Shown: positions 23,489 to 30,614, numbered from the stretch's first letter. The stretch is DNA of 35,359 bases from a bacterium (GCA_029210545.1 JARGFV010000006.1:4213-39571), one strand, 5' to 3'. Made by a program: numbers and translations. The notes: generated from the sequence alone by a model not told the origin.

Positions 23489-24064
23489 TTGAACGAGGTT
23501 GGAGACGAGACCCTGGCCCAAAGAGCGGCGGCAGGTGACATGGAAGCGTTCGAGGAACTGGTGAACCGCCACCGTTCGGCGGTGTACCGTCTGGCGCGCA
23601 CGCTCACGGGCAACCACCACGACGCGGACGATGCTGCCCAGGAAACCTTCGTCCGGGTTTTCAGGGCCCTCGGCAGCTTTGATCCGAACCGCCCGTTCAA
23701 GCCCTGGCTCAAACGGATCACGTACAACACGAGCCTCAACGTCCTGCGCTCGTCGAAGGTCAGGTCGAGGCAAACGACCTCGGAGAACCTGCCGGAAATT
23801 GCTGACCCCTCGCCTGGTCCGGGGTGTTCGATCCAGGCGGGCCAGACGATGGAAAAGGTCGACGAAGCCCTCCTCAACATGCCCGGGGAACTCCGTGCGA
23901 CACTCCTGCTCAGGACGGTGGACGGGATGTCCTACAAGGAGATAGCCGCCGCTACGGGGGTCCGCATCGGGACAGTCATGTCCCGCCTTTCCCGGGCGAG
24001 GGAACGGGTACACGAGGTGCTCGAGCCCGCGGGGCGGGTCGTTCAGAGAGGTGCAAAGGGATGA
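23489..24064 (+). CDS. ECF-type RNA polymerase sigma factor (RpoE-like)
   Basis: A 191-residue sigma factor. Region 2: DMEAFEELVNRHRSAVYRLARTLTGNHHDADDAAQETFVRVFRALGSF then FKPWLKRITYNTSLNVLR. Region 4: LLNMPGELRATLLLRTVDGMSYKEIAAATGVRIGTVMSRLSRARERV. This is the classic RpoE-like layout. The start is TTG at 23489, 6 nt after a perfect AGGAGG; an upstream GTG at 23471 precedes that site and is less likely. The stop overlaps the start of the anti-sigma gene (ATGA, 24061-24064), so the pair is translationally coupled. Confidence 0.93.
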   Translation: MNEVGDETLAQRAAAGDMEAFEELVNRHRSAVYRLARTLTGNHHDADDAAQETFVRVFRALGSFDPNRPFKPWLKRITYNTSLNVLRSSKVRSRQTTSENLPEIADPSPGPGCSIQAGQTMEKVDEALLNMPGELRATLLLRTVDGMSYKEIAAATGVRIGTVMSRLSRARERVHEVLEPAGRVVQRGAKG

Positions 24065-25392
24065 GGTGCGCAAGAGCACAGGATCGGCTGATGGCCTACC
24101 ATGACGGGGAACTTTCCGCGGCCGGAAACCGGAAGATGGAAAAGCACCTTGCTGCCTGTGCCGGGTGTGCCCGGCTGCTGGAAAGGCTTGTCCGGGCGGA
24201 CCAGGCTGCGGGGACAGCCGGTGTCCCTGGTGCTGACGACGGCTACTGGGAGAGTTTTACATCCCGCGTCCTGGACCGTGTCGAAGAAGACGTGGCCACC
24301 AGGGTCCCGGTATCCGAAACGAGGAACAGGCCGCTTTTCCAGATGGCCCTTCCCAGGCTGGTCCCCGCTTTTTCCATAGCCCTCGTCGTGGTTGTCTCCG
24401 CTGGCGTTCTCCTGAAGATCGGCCGGGTTGCCCAGGTTCCCAAGGTTCCGGTCGTCACCTATGCAACCGGGGAGATGGCTGTTGAAAAGCCTTCCTACCG
24501 TGAGCCCGAGGCGCGCCCCTTGATCCCGCCTCCCGCGGGACCCGGGACAGGGAGGGCGGTAGAATCCGCGCGAGAAGTGGAAAAGGACCGGATGAAGGAC
24601 GATGCCGCGGGCCTTCCCGGGCCAGAACAGGAGAGCTTACGCCAGGGAGCCCTTGAGGGGTCGACGCCTGCCCCGGAAGACGTACCGCGTGTCGAACAGG
24701 AGAAGAATGGTGCGGTCCCCGTCCAGCGGAAAATGGCGGTAACGGAGTTGGCATCGGAAAGGGTGGCGGAGCCCGCTTTCGAGGCCCTGGTCGAGGAGAT
24801 ACCCTCACCGGAACCCGCGAAAGTTACCCAAGCCGGGAAAGACGCTCCGTCCGACGATCTTGACACCGCCGCAGGTTCGGCTTTCCAGGCCGCGAAACCG
24901 GTTATCACCCCACCGGTAGCGGCTTATTCCCCGCAGACCGAGCCCGAAGCCGGCCCTGCTGAAGTCCTGTTGTCAAAACCGTCGCCGGAACCGTCCCCGG
25001 CATCATCCCCGGAAGCAGGAGAAAGGGCATCGGGTGCGCTTCCAGGGACCTCTGATATTCTCACCGAGGCGAAGGATGTGCCCGGCGCCCCGGCTTATTC
25101 TTACAGGGATCCCGAGGAACAGCTCGAACACGCGCGCCGTCTCGCGGAGGTCCGTAAATACTGGGAGAGTGAACAGATCCTCAAGGACCTCATCTCACAA
25201 AATCCCCGGTCCCCGGTTTACGAGGAGGCTTCCATCCTCATGGTGGATGTCCTGAGCAGCCAGAACCGGGTCGTCGAAGCCCGGCAGTTCCTGGATGAAG
25301 CGAAGCGGCAGTTCCCCGCCAGCGACCTGGTCCAGGGGTATCACCTGGAACCCCCTCCGCCGGCTTCGATCAGCCCGGCCCCGGCGCAGTAA
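24061..25392 (+). CDS. Zinc-type anti-sigma factor with long periplasmic region
   Basis: A 443-residue membrane protein and the partner of the preceding sigma factor. The N terminus is a zf-HC2/ZAS domain: CARAQDRLMAYHDGELSAA then KMEKHLAACAGCARLLERL, with the H-x3-C-x2-C zinc motif. One membrane helix lies near 102-120 (LVPAFSIALVVVVSAGVLL). The periplasmic part begins with about 210 residues of Pro/Glu/Ala/Ser-rich, probably disordered sequence. It ends in a helical TPR-like segment (QLEHARRLAEVRKYWESEQILKDLISQNPRSPVYEEASIL...ARQFLDEAKRQFP). Many zf-HC2 anti-sigmas end soon after the helix, so the long linker and TPR-like end are notable and may bind an envelope signal protein. Translation starts within the sigma stop codon. 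Confidence 0.88.
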   Translation: MRCARAQDRLMAYHDGELSAAGNRKMEKHLAACAGCARLLERLVRADQAAGTAGVPGADDGYWESFTSRVLDRVEEDVATRVPVSETRNRPLFQMALPRLVPAFSIALVVVVSAGVLLKIGRVAQVPKVPVVTYATGEMAVEKPSYREPEARPLIPPPAGPGTGRAVESAREVEKDRMKDDAAGLPGPEQESLRQGALEGSTPAPEDVPRVEQEKNGAVPVQRKMAVTELASERVAEPAFEALVEEIPSPEPAKVTQAGKDAPSDDLDTAAGSAFQAAKPVITPPVAAYSPQTEPEAGPAEVLLSKPSPEPSPASSPEAGERASGALPGTSDILTEAKDVPGAPAYSYRDPEEQLEHARRLAEVRKYWESEQILKDLISQNPRSPVYEEASILMVDVLSSQNRVVEARQFLDEAKRQFPASDLVQGYHLEPPPPASISPAPAQ

Positions 25393-25394
25393 TT

Positions 25395-25443
25395 TAAAAT
25401 TCGAGATTTAAAAAGAAAAAGTAAATGTAGATCTCGAATTTTA
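25395..25443. terminator. AT-rich 13-bp inverted repeat after the anti-sigma gene
   Basis: TAAAATTCGAGAT (25395-25407) and its exact complement (25431-25443) flank a 23-nt A-rich spacer, starting 3 bp after the stop codon. It could terminate the sigma operon. Its words (AAATTCGAGAT) also resemble the intergenic array type, so it may be a repeat first. Confidence 0.5.
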
Positions 25444-25474
25444 TATCTGGAATTATATTTCCCTGGAGGTATCC

Positions 25475-26260
25475 ATGTCTGAAATCCTCACCAAACTTAA
25501 CGAAGCCATACAAAAGAACCTCAAGCCCGCGACCTTACCGGTGGCAGTGAAGATGGCGGCAGAAGGGGAGGTTATCGGGCAAAGGGCCAAACGGCCCCGC
25601 GATGACAGCGGCAACCGGCTCGCGGCCTGCCAGGGAGTTAACATCGCCAGGACCTTCGGGTGGACACTGGTGTTCGACAGGCAGGATCACGCCTGTCCCC
25701 TCGCATCGGTGGCCGCGGGACACATCGAGCCCGACGAGTTCCTCCGGGGTGCCGTGTCCGACCTGTACCAGGACGATGCGGAGGCGGCCAGGAAGATGGA
25801 ATCCGGTTACCCGCTGCATCCGCCGGGCACGGTCAAGGAGATCTGGATGTCAGCCCTGGAAAGGTGCGGGTTCGACCCCGACCTCGTGATCGTGTACGGC
25901 ACCCCTGCCCAGATCCTGGTTCTCATCCACGCAGCCAACTACGGCCACGGTCCCGGCATCGGCTCGACGAGCACCGGCCGGTTCGGGTGCGCTTCGTGGA
26001 TCGCGGGTGCTGTCCGCTCCAGCCAATGTGAGTACATGATCCCATGTTCCGGGGAACGGGTTTTCGCAGGAACCCAGGATCACGAGATGTCGTTCCTCAT
26101 CCCCCGTCCCCGCTTCGGATCGGTGACCCATGGTCTGGAGGTCATGAGGAAAAAGGGGACGTACCGGTACCCGGTGCCCAACCTGAGCCTGTTCTCCACG
26201 CCGAAGCTTCCCGAGAAATACCTCGCTCTCGACAAGGATCTGGAAAATGATGGCCAGTAG
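25475..26260 (+). CDS. DUF169 domain protein
   Basis: A 261-residue DUF169 protein. The family hallmarks are a Cys-containing first segment (NRLAACQGVNIARTFGWTLVFDRQDHACPLA), the VIVYGTPAQILVLIHAANYGHG stretch, and the late SSQCEYMIPCSGERVFAGTQDHEMSFLIP segment. Conserved cysteines suggest metal or cofactor binding, but the function is not established. GGAGG lies 6 nt before the ATG. The stop codon TAG lies within the first unit of a CCAGTAG heptamer array. The gene appears to be alone. Confidence 0.9.
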   Translation: MSEILTKLNEAIQKNLKPATLPVAVKMAAEGEVIGQRAKRPRDDSGNRLAACQGVNIARTFGWTLVFDRQDHACPLASVAAGHIEPDEFLRGAVSDLYQDDAEAARKMESGYPLHPPGTVKEIWMSALERCGFDPDLVIVYGTPAQILVLIHAANYGHGPGIGSTSTGRFGCASWIAGAVRSSQCEYMIPCSGERVFAGTQDHEMSFLIPRPRFGSVTHGLEVMRKKGTYRYPVPNLSLFSTPKLPEKYLALDKDLENDGQ

Positions 26261-26274
26261 CCAGTAGCCAGTAA
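26254..26274. repeat. Three-unit 7-bp-period array (CCAGTAG) containing a stop codon
   Basis: CCAGTAG, CCAGTAG, CCAGTAA. The first TAG is the stop codon of the DUF169 gene. Confidence 0.85.
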
Positions 26275-26281
26275 AATGTAA

Positions 26282-26297
26282 GCGGACTGGAGTCCGC
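26282..26297. repeat. Single palindrome of the 7415-7654 type
   Basis: GCGGACTGGAGTCCGC: 7-bp stem, two central bases. Same design as the hairpins at 7415-7654. Confidence 0.6.
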
Positions 26298-26331
26298 CTG
26301 GGGCCAGGGGCGGGTACCTGCCGAGTTTCCC

Positions 26332-26359
26332 TTAGTACCTGGCACTTAGAACATAGGAC
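26332..26359. repeat. Degenerate four-unit 7-bp-period array (TTAGTAC)
   Basis: TTAGTAC, CTGGCAC, TTAGAAC, ATAGGAC; every unit ends in AC. It reads as the reverse-complement style of the array at 7945-7986 and ends just before the next gene. Confidence 0.55.
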
Positions 26360-26366
26360 TATTCCA

Positions 26367-27497
26367 TTGGACTTTCACTCTCCCTCCCTTTTCGACATCC
26401 TCGGTCACGGCAGCCGGGTGTCGAACTCCCCATCAGGTGACAACCTGGTTTTCGAACGGATCGGTGGGCTCATCCTCGGCCAGGCGGTAGGTGATGCGCT
26501 GGGTCTGCCCTACGAGGGACTGTCTCCCGGGCGGGCGAAGAGGCTGCTCGGGCCGCCCGACAGGCACCGTTTCCTCCTGGGGAAAGGGATGGTGAGCGAC
26601 GACACGGAGCACCTGTGCATGACGGGCCAGGCGGTTCTCGCCTGTCCTGAGGACCCCGGCGCTTTTGCCCGGTCCCTGGCCTGGAAGCTGCGCTGGTGGC
26701 TGGCCGCCCTCCCCGCCGGAACGGGGCTGGCCACCTTGCGGGCCATCGTGAAGCTGTGGTGCGGCTTCACGCCTTCTTCCAGCGGTGTCTTCTCGGCCGG
26801 TAACGGTCCCGCCATGCGAGCGGCCGTCCTGGGAGCCTGCTTTGGCCGGGAACCTGACCGGATGCGCCCCTACGTGGAAGCCTCGACCCTTCTGACCCAC
26901 ACCGACCCCAAGGCCATCCAGGGAGCCTTGGCTGTTGCCCTTGCCGCCGCCGCCGCGGTGCGGGAGGGAGCCGGGAACCTGCAACCCGGTCGGCTTCTGG
27001 CAGCCGTGAAGGAACAGTCCGTCGACCCTGGGTTCGGTGACCTGGTCGAAAAGATCGAACGGTATCTGGAAGAGGGCGCGACGGTCCGGGAGTTCGCGCA
27101 AGGGATGGGGTTGGGCGCCGGGGTGAGCGGCTACATGTATCACACGGTTCCGGTGGTGCTGTTCGCTTTTTTGCGGCACCTCGGGGAGTATGAACAGACT
27201 TTACGGAGCGTCATCGAACTGGGCGGAGACGCGGACACGACAGGGGCCATTGCCGGGGCCCTGGCGGGAGCGGCAGTGGGCATGGAAGGGATACCACGCC
27301 GGTGGAAAGAGGGGCTGGTGGAGTGGCCAAGGTCCATGGAATGGATGGTGCGCCTGGCCGGTCGCCTGGCGGCCCTGGAGGATGGGAGTTCTCCCGGGCC
27401 GCAACCGCTGTTCTGGCCGGGGATCGTCCCCCGTAATATCCTGTTTCTCCTGGTGGTTCTGGCCCATGGGGTCAGGAGGCCGTTCCCCCCGTGGTGA
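26367..27497 (+). CDS. ADP-ribosylglycohydrolase family protein (DraG-like)
   Basis: A protein of up to 376 residues that removes ADP-ribose from modified proteins or small molecules, using two Mg2+ ions. Family motifs: RIGGLILGQAVGDALGLPYEG (31-51), VSDDTEHLCMTGQAVLA (the S/T-D-D-T-E metal site, 77-81), FSAGNGPAMRAAVLG, LLTHTDPKAIQGALAVALA and IELGGDADTTGAIAGALAGAA (second metal site near 290). The start is uncertain: TTG at 26367 opens the frame and GTG at 26418 is closer to where homologues usually begin; neither has a strong ribosome site. No ADP-ribosyltransferase or nitrogenase gene is nearby, so the substrate is unknown. Confidence 0.92.
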   Translation: MDFHSPSLFDILGHGSRVSNSPSGDNLVFERIGGLILGQAVGDALGLPYEGLSPGRAKRLLGPPDRHRFLLGKGMVSDDTEHLCMTGQAVLACPEDPGAFARSLAWKLRWWLAALPAGTGLATLRAIVKLWCGFTPSSSGVFSAGNGPAMRAAVLGACFGREPDRMRPYVEASTLLTHTDPKAIQGALAVALAAAAAVREGAGNLQPGRLLAAVKEQSVDPGFGDLVEKIERYLEEGATVREFAQGMGLGAGVSGYMYHTVPVVLFAFLRHLGEYEQTLRSVIELGGDADTTGAIAGALAGAAVGMEGIPRRWKEGLVEWPRSMEWMVRLAGRLAALEDGSSPGPQPLFWPGIVPRNILFLLVVLAHGVRRPFPPW

Positions 27498-27515
27498 TAA
27501 TGACGGATAAGAACA

Positions 27516-27557
27516 GGAAGAGGGGAAAAGGGAAGAGGGAAGAGGGAAGAGGGAAGA
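27516..27557. repeat. Six-unit 7-bp-period array (GGGAAGA)
   Basis: GGAAGAG, GGGAAAA, then GGGAAGA four times. The spacer 27498-27999 contains this array, the repeat below, one inverted heptamer pair and no recognisable gene. Confidence 0.92.
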
Positions 27558-27675
27558 GCAGTCCATCGTCCATCCACCTTCGCTAACGGCTTCCGACCAG
27601 CTTCGGTGGACAGGGAGTCCAGAGAGGAAGAACAGACACGGGGAAAGATCAAAAGCTGACTGAACGCAAAGTACG

Positions 27676-27699
27676 CCCTTCGACAAGCTCAGGACAGGC
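27676..27699. repeat. Dispersed repeat CCCTTCGACAAGCTCAGG, copy 2
   Basis: Differs from the copy at 12952-12975 by one base (GGACAGGC instead of GGGCAGGC). Confidence 0.8.
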
Positions 27700-27912
27700 A
27701 GAGGCACGGAGAAGAGCCGGAAGGTTGGGGGAAAGCGCAGGCGTATACCATAAAAACCTGAAGAGCATTCACCACGGAGCCACGGAGGAATGCGGAGGAA
27801 GACTGAACCTGCAACCGTCATTCCGGACATCGCGCCTGCGGCGTGATGAGCCGAAATCCAGCATTGCCTGCCGCGGCGTAATCCGTAGGACGAAGACGGC
27901 TCATTGCGATCA

Positions 27913-27979
27913 GAAAGAAGTTCAAAGAACGATGAACGAAGACAGAGCCTTCCCTTCGTTCTTCGCACTTTGTTCTTCG
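27913..27979. repeat. Inverted pair of 7-bp-period arrays (GAACGAA / TTCTTCG)
   Basis: Left units GAAAGAA, GTTCAAA, GAACGAT, GAACGAA (27913-27940); right units CCCTTCG, TTCTTCG, CACTTTG, TTCTTCG (27952-27979). The sides can pair into a hairpin ending just upstream of the HIT gene ribosome site. Confidence 0.75.
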
Positions 27980-27999
27980 TACCTGTCTGGAGGTGTTCC

Positions 28000-28383
28000 T
28001 TGACCGACAATAAATGCCCCTTCTGCTCCATCTCACCCGACAGGATCGTCCTTCAGAACGACCACGCCGTAGTCATCCGCGACGGGTTCCCGGTATCGGA
28101 GGGGCACACCCTGATCATCCCGAAGCGCCACATCTCGTCCTGGTTCGAGACCCACGCCATCGAGAAAGCGGCCATCCTGCATGCCATGGACGAGGCGAAA
28201 CAGCAGCTCGACGAACAGCATGCGCCTGACGGATACAATATGGGGATCAACGACGGCCAGGCGGCCGGACAGACGGTCCTTCACCTTCACGTTCACCTGA
28301 TCCCGCGGTACAGGGGGGACAGCGCCGATCCGAGGGGCGGTGTGAGGTGGATCAGGCCGGACAAGGCGAAATACTGGGACTAG
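28000..28383 (+). CDS. HIT family hydrolase
   Basis: A 127-residue histidine-triad protein, probably a nucleotide hydrolase acting on AMP- or dinucleotide-type substrates. The catalytic motif is HLHVHLIPR near 95-103. An N-terminal KCPFC and a downstream ETHAIEKAA helix fit the subgroup with a CxxC site. HAVVIRDGFPVSEGHTLIIPKRH is the other family landmark. The start is TTG at 28000 with GGAGGTG 5 nt upstream; upstream codons in the open frame lie in a heptamer array. The TAG stop (28381-28383) belongs to the terminal inverted repeat of an adjacent palindromic element, so the original C terminus may have been longer by a few residues. Confidence 0.9.
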   Translation: MTDNKCPFCSISPDRIVLQNDHAVVIRDGFPVSEGHTLIIPKRHISSWFETHAIEKAAILHAMDEAKQQLDEQHAPDGYNMGINDGQAAGQTVLHLHVHLIPRYRGDSADPRGGVRWIRPDKAKYWD

Positions 28384-28562
28384 CCCGCACTTCTCACCAG
28401 CCTTCTACTGCGGCGGCGGATACGGGTATGTCTACTACGTTGCGCTCGGTCGGGCTCCTCGACGTAGTGTCAACTACGCCTCCGGGGCCCTCGGTCGCGC
28501 GCCTTGTATCCACACCCGTCTACACCGCCTCGCGACGAAACCTGGTGAGAAATGCGGGCTAG
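28380..28562. mobile_element. 183-bp palindromic MITE-like element with 21-bp terminal inverted repeats
   Basis: The ends (28380-28400 and 28542-28562) are inverted copies starting CTAGCCCGCA and matching at 20 of 21 positions (C versus T at the eleventh). The inside contains further inverted words (ACTACGT / ACGTAGT) and no coding sequence. A diverged relative begins with CTAGCCCGGAC at 35110. It looks like a non-autonomous mobile element or an extended REP structure; no transposase or clear target duplication is visible. Confidence 0.75.
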
Positions 28563-28595
28563 GAGCCTGTCGGAGAAAAACCTTATGCAGGCTCC
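28562..28595. repeat. TGTCGG-type palindrome with GGAGCCTG stem
   Basis: GGAGCCTG (28562-28569) pairs with CAGGCTCC (28588-28595) around TCGGAGAAAAACC. The sequence GGAGCCTGTCGGAGAA recurs exactly at 34741-34756. It abuts the element above and overlaps the stop of the next minus-strand gene, where it may terminate transcription. Confidence 0.7.
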
Positions 28596-28993
28596 CGGGT
28601 GCGCAGCAGGTCGATCCGGATCGGGGCCACGGGCTTTTTGCCGGCCCCTTCCATCTTCAGGTAATAGCCGGTCAGCAGGGAGTCATTGGTGGGCTCCAGG
28701 TACCAGCACCCGTGGCTGGCTATCCCCGGGTTGTCCGACCAGAAGATGGCGAGGAAAGTCCTGTCGAGTACCTTCCCGGACAGGGACCATCTCCTGTGAC
28801 CCTGTTCGCCCGGCACCTTTCGCCGGATCGTCCCCGTCACTTCGGCCCCGTTTTGTTCGAGTACGACGATGTCTGACTTGATGATATTCCCCTTTTCATG
28901 ATGCCGCACCCGAAATCCGCTGAGGATGCCCTCCTGGCCGGGGCCGGACAGTTGCCGGTTGACGTGGGGAAGCAAGTTCAATAGCGATGTCAC
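28583..28993 (-). CDS. Hypothetical protein (136 residues)
   Basis: A 136-residue soluble protein without signal or membrane segment. It is predicted to be mainly beta: IIKSDIVVLEQNGAEVTGTIRR, RRWSLSGKVLDRTFLAIFWS, GCWYLEPTNDSLLTGYYLKMEG. The alternating pattern of short strands with conserved-looking G-x-hydrophobic positions suggests a small lipocalin-like or beta-sandwich fold, but no family is recognised. The start is taken as GTG at 28993 with a GGGG stretch just upstream; this is weak. The last codons lie in the repeat at 28562-28595, so the C terminus (RTREPA) is repeat-derived. Confidence 0.5.
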   Translation of the reverse strand: MTSLLNLLPHVNRQLSGPGQEGILSGFRVRHHEKGNIIKSDIVVLEQNGAEVTGTIRRKVPGEQGHRRWSLSGKVLDRTFLAIFWSDNPGIASHGCWYLEPTNDSLLTGYYLKMEGAGKKPVAPIRIDLLRTREPA

Positions 28994-29089
28994 CCCCGTT
29001 CTTTAAAAATCGGCCTCTCCAGCGCCCCGCCCGAGGGCCGGCCAGAAAAAATGTGGATTTCGGGTTTCTCCTAAGGCTCCTACTCCTGC

Positions 29090-29095
29090 TATAAT
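29090..29095 (+). promoter_or_regulatory. TATAAT -10 box placing the transcript start at the start codon
   Basis: A consensus TATAAT ends 7 bp before the ATG at 29103. If used, the transcript would begin at or within a few bases of the AUG, giving a leaderless mRNA. The -35 is poor (TTTCTC region). Confidence 0.45.
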
Positions 29096-29102
29096 CCCCC
29101 TC

Positions 29103-29552
29103 ATGCTTGCCGGCGACCATGGAAAACGCATCCCGATGCCCAAACCGCTCATCGAGGTAAAAATCGACAGCGGGCGCAAGATCTCCGCCGTCCAGCTGCA
29201 TGTCGGCTTCACCTACGGCACCTATACCAAAGTTTTCAGCCATGGGGAGCGGATGAGCGAGATCAACCTCGAACTCCTGTGGAGCGAATACCCGGCGCGG
29301 GTTCTCTGGGTAAGGGAGTTTCCCTCTGTGCTCCTGAGGCGAAGCGAATACCAGATGGGCGAGATAATCTCGCTGCCGATGTACAAGGTGACGGCCCTGT
29401 TCGAGTCGGATCCTCTTGGAACAGGATCAGGCAGGCACAGCGCCATGGTGATCAGCTGGTTCCAGGATGTCATGAAGCCTCTCCTTTCAGCAAACAACCG
29501 AAAGGCCATAAAGCAGCTCGATTGGGAAGCCCTGGCGAAGGATTTCAGCTAG
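29103..29552 (+). CDS. Hypothetical protein, first of a tandem paralogous pair
   Basis: A 149-residue soluble protein of unknown family. Characteristic segments are KPLIEVKIDSGRKISAVQLHVGFTYGTY, YPARVLWVREFPSVLL, LPMYKVTALFES and MVISWFQDVMKPLLS...KQLDWEAL. The protein encoded immediately downstream repeats the same plan, so the two arose by duplication. The ATG at 29103 has no Shine-Dalgarno but sits 7 bp after a TATAAT box, suggesting leaderless translation; an ATG at 29136 is an alternative. The pair is separated by 10 bp and must be an operon. No motif indicates catalysis. Confidence 0.7.
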   Translation: MLAGDHGKRIPMPKPLIEVKIDSGRKISAVQLHVGFTYGTYTKVFSHGERMSEINLELLWSEYPARVLWVREFPSVLLRRSEYQMGEIISLPMYKVTALFESDPLGTGSGRHSAMVISWFQDVMKPLLSANNRKAIKQLDWEALAKDFS

Positions 29553-29562
29553 GATCTGCCCC

Positions 29563-30006
29563 ATGGACCGGGACCGGGAACCTCTATGGAAACCGCTGGT
29601 GGAACTCGCGCTCGACAGCGGCCGTATGATCCGGAGCAGCCAGGTGCACATCGGCCTCACCTATGGAGATTATCTGCACAGCGCCTGGCAGCCCGATGTT
29701 ATCAGGGAGGTGAACCAGCAGGTGATCCGGCAGAGGAACTACCCGGCTGCCCTGCTGTGGCCGGATGACCTGCCCTCGGTCCTCCTCGACATGAAACGGT
29801 ACATGGTGAGCCAGGAGACCCGCCTGCCCCTGTACAAGCTCATCGCCCGCTTCGAATCAGGGTCCCTGGAAAACGGGAACGACATGACCTCAACCCTCGT
29901 GGTGATCTGGTTCCAGGACGATCCCCACCCGCTGCTTTCCCGGGACAGCGACAAGCTGATAAGGGCCCTGGACTGGGAATCGCTGGCGGAGGAAAACGAG
30001 TATTGA
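29563..30006 (+). CDS. Hypothetical protein, second of the tandem paralogous pair
   Basis: A 147-residue paralogue of the preceding protein. Matching segments are KPLVELALDSGRMIRSSQVHIGLTYGDY, YPAALLWPDDLPSVLL, LPLYKLIARFES and LVVIWFQDDPHPLLS...RALDWESL. Conserved between the two are D-S-G-R, H-x-G-x-T-Y-G, Y-P-A, P-S-V-L-L, W-F-Q-D and L-D-W-E. These positions define an unrecognised family. AGGA lies 8 nt before the ATG, right after the upstream stop codon. Co-transcription and retention of both copies suggest a heterodimer, which is inference. Confidence 0.72.
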   Translation: MDRDREPLWKPLVELALDSGRMIRSSQVHIGLTYGDYLHSAWQPDVIREVNQQVIRQRNYPAALLWPDDLPSVLLDMKRYMVSQETRLPLYKLIARFESGSLENGNDMTSTLVVIWFQDDPHPLLSRDSDKLIRALDWESLAEENEY

Positions 30007-30010
30007 AAAA

Positions 30011-30031
30011 GGGAGAAGGGAGAAGGGAGGA
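30011..30031. repeat. Three-unit 7-bp-period array (GGGAGAA)
   Basis: GGGAGAA, GGGAGAA, GGGAGGA, five bases after the stop of the preceding gene. Confidence 0.8.
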
Positions 30032-30089
30032 GAGAACCCGGCCGTGCACCCTTGAAACAATGCACGACTACCAAAAGGCAGTTTCCGAT

Positions 30090-30323
30090 TCAGGTATCGT
30101 CCCAGTCAGAATTTGAATCATTATCCGCATTGAATTTTTCGAGAAATTTCTTTGCTTCTTCCAGCTCATGTTCCATTACCTGCAGTTCGACTCCTCCCAG
30201 GACACCGGGGTATAGTTCGTGTGCGTGGGGATTGAGGATAAACGCTTCGATCCCGGCATCGGCAAGCACCGATCGGACCATCTCGGCTTCGAAAACCGTG
30301 GCATGGATTGAGAGAGTGATCAT
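30090..30323 (-). CDS. DUF2007 family protein
   Basis: A 77-residue protein of the DUF2007 family (often labelled putative signal-transducing protein): VFEAEMVRSVLADAGIEAFI, LGGVELQVMEHELEEAKKFLEKF. The ferredoxin-like beta-alpha-beta plan is typical. The tail is acidic (NADNDSNSDWDDT). There is no Shine-Dalgarno; a TATATT box at 30330-30335 sits 6 bp before the ATG, so a leaderless transcript is possible. Function of the family is unknown. Confidence 0.85.
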   Translation of the reverse strand: MITLSIHATVFEAEMVRSVLADAGIEAFILNPHAHELYPGVLGGVELQVMEHELEEAKKFLEKFNADNDSNSDWDDT

Positions 30324-30329
30324 AAGAGC

Positions 30330-30335
30330 AATATA
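30330..30335 (-). promoter_or_regulatory. TATATT -10 box 6 bp before the DUF2007 start
   Basis: On the minus strand TATATT is followed by GCTCTT and then ATG. This places the expected transcription start at the start codon, as at 29090-29103. Confidence 0.4.
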
Positions 30336-30351
30336 CAGTAGTTAGCCGATA

Positions 30352-30540
30352 GTTGTCAGGTTCGGAATGGCAGCTGCTGCAAAGATCCCGGGCCTGGGCC
30401 CCGTAGCTGCCGTGGTTCAGGAGGAACCGGTTGGAATGGCGGAAAGTCCCGTAAGGTTTGAGGCTGCCCGTGAGTTCGTCGTCGTGGCAGTCGAGGCAGT
30501 TACCCTTGCCGCCGGATAGCTCCTCGGGGTGCCTGGGCGG
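30352..30540 (-). pseudogene. Fragment of a multihaem c-type cytochrome
   Basis: On the minus strand an open stretch without any start codon reads HPEELSGGKGNCLDCHDDE, then LKPYGTFRHSNRFLLNHGSY, then ARDLCSSCHSEPDN. Two CxxCH haem-attachment motifs are present, at 30484-30498 (CLDCH) and 30367-30381 (CSSCH), with extra His residues between them, as in small periplasmic cytochromes of anaerobic respiration. There is no N-terminal signal, and similarity stops after CHSEPD, where a third CxxCH would be expected. It is a remnant lying upstream of the DUF2007 gene. The haem motifs are clear; the exact family is not determined. Confidence 0.72.
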
Positions 30541-30584
30541 TGGCGGACACCCGCGTTGTTGTGGTGAAAAGGGTAAAAAAACAG

Positions 30585-30614
30585 TTGCTTTCCCCTTCCC
30601 ATGTATCGTATAAA
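30585..30614 (+). promoter_or_regulatory. Sigma-70-type promoter upstream of the cold-shock gene
   Basis: TTGCTT (30585-30590) and TATAAA (30609-30614) are separated by 18 bp. A transcript starting near 30621 would carry a leader of about 155 nt before the cold-shock gene, with a terminator hairpin inside. Confidence 0.6.
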
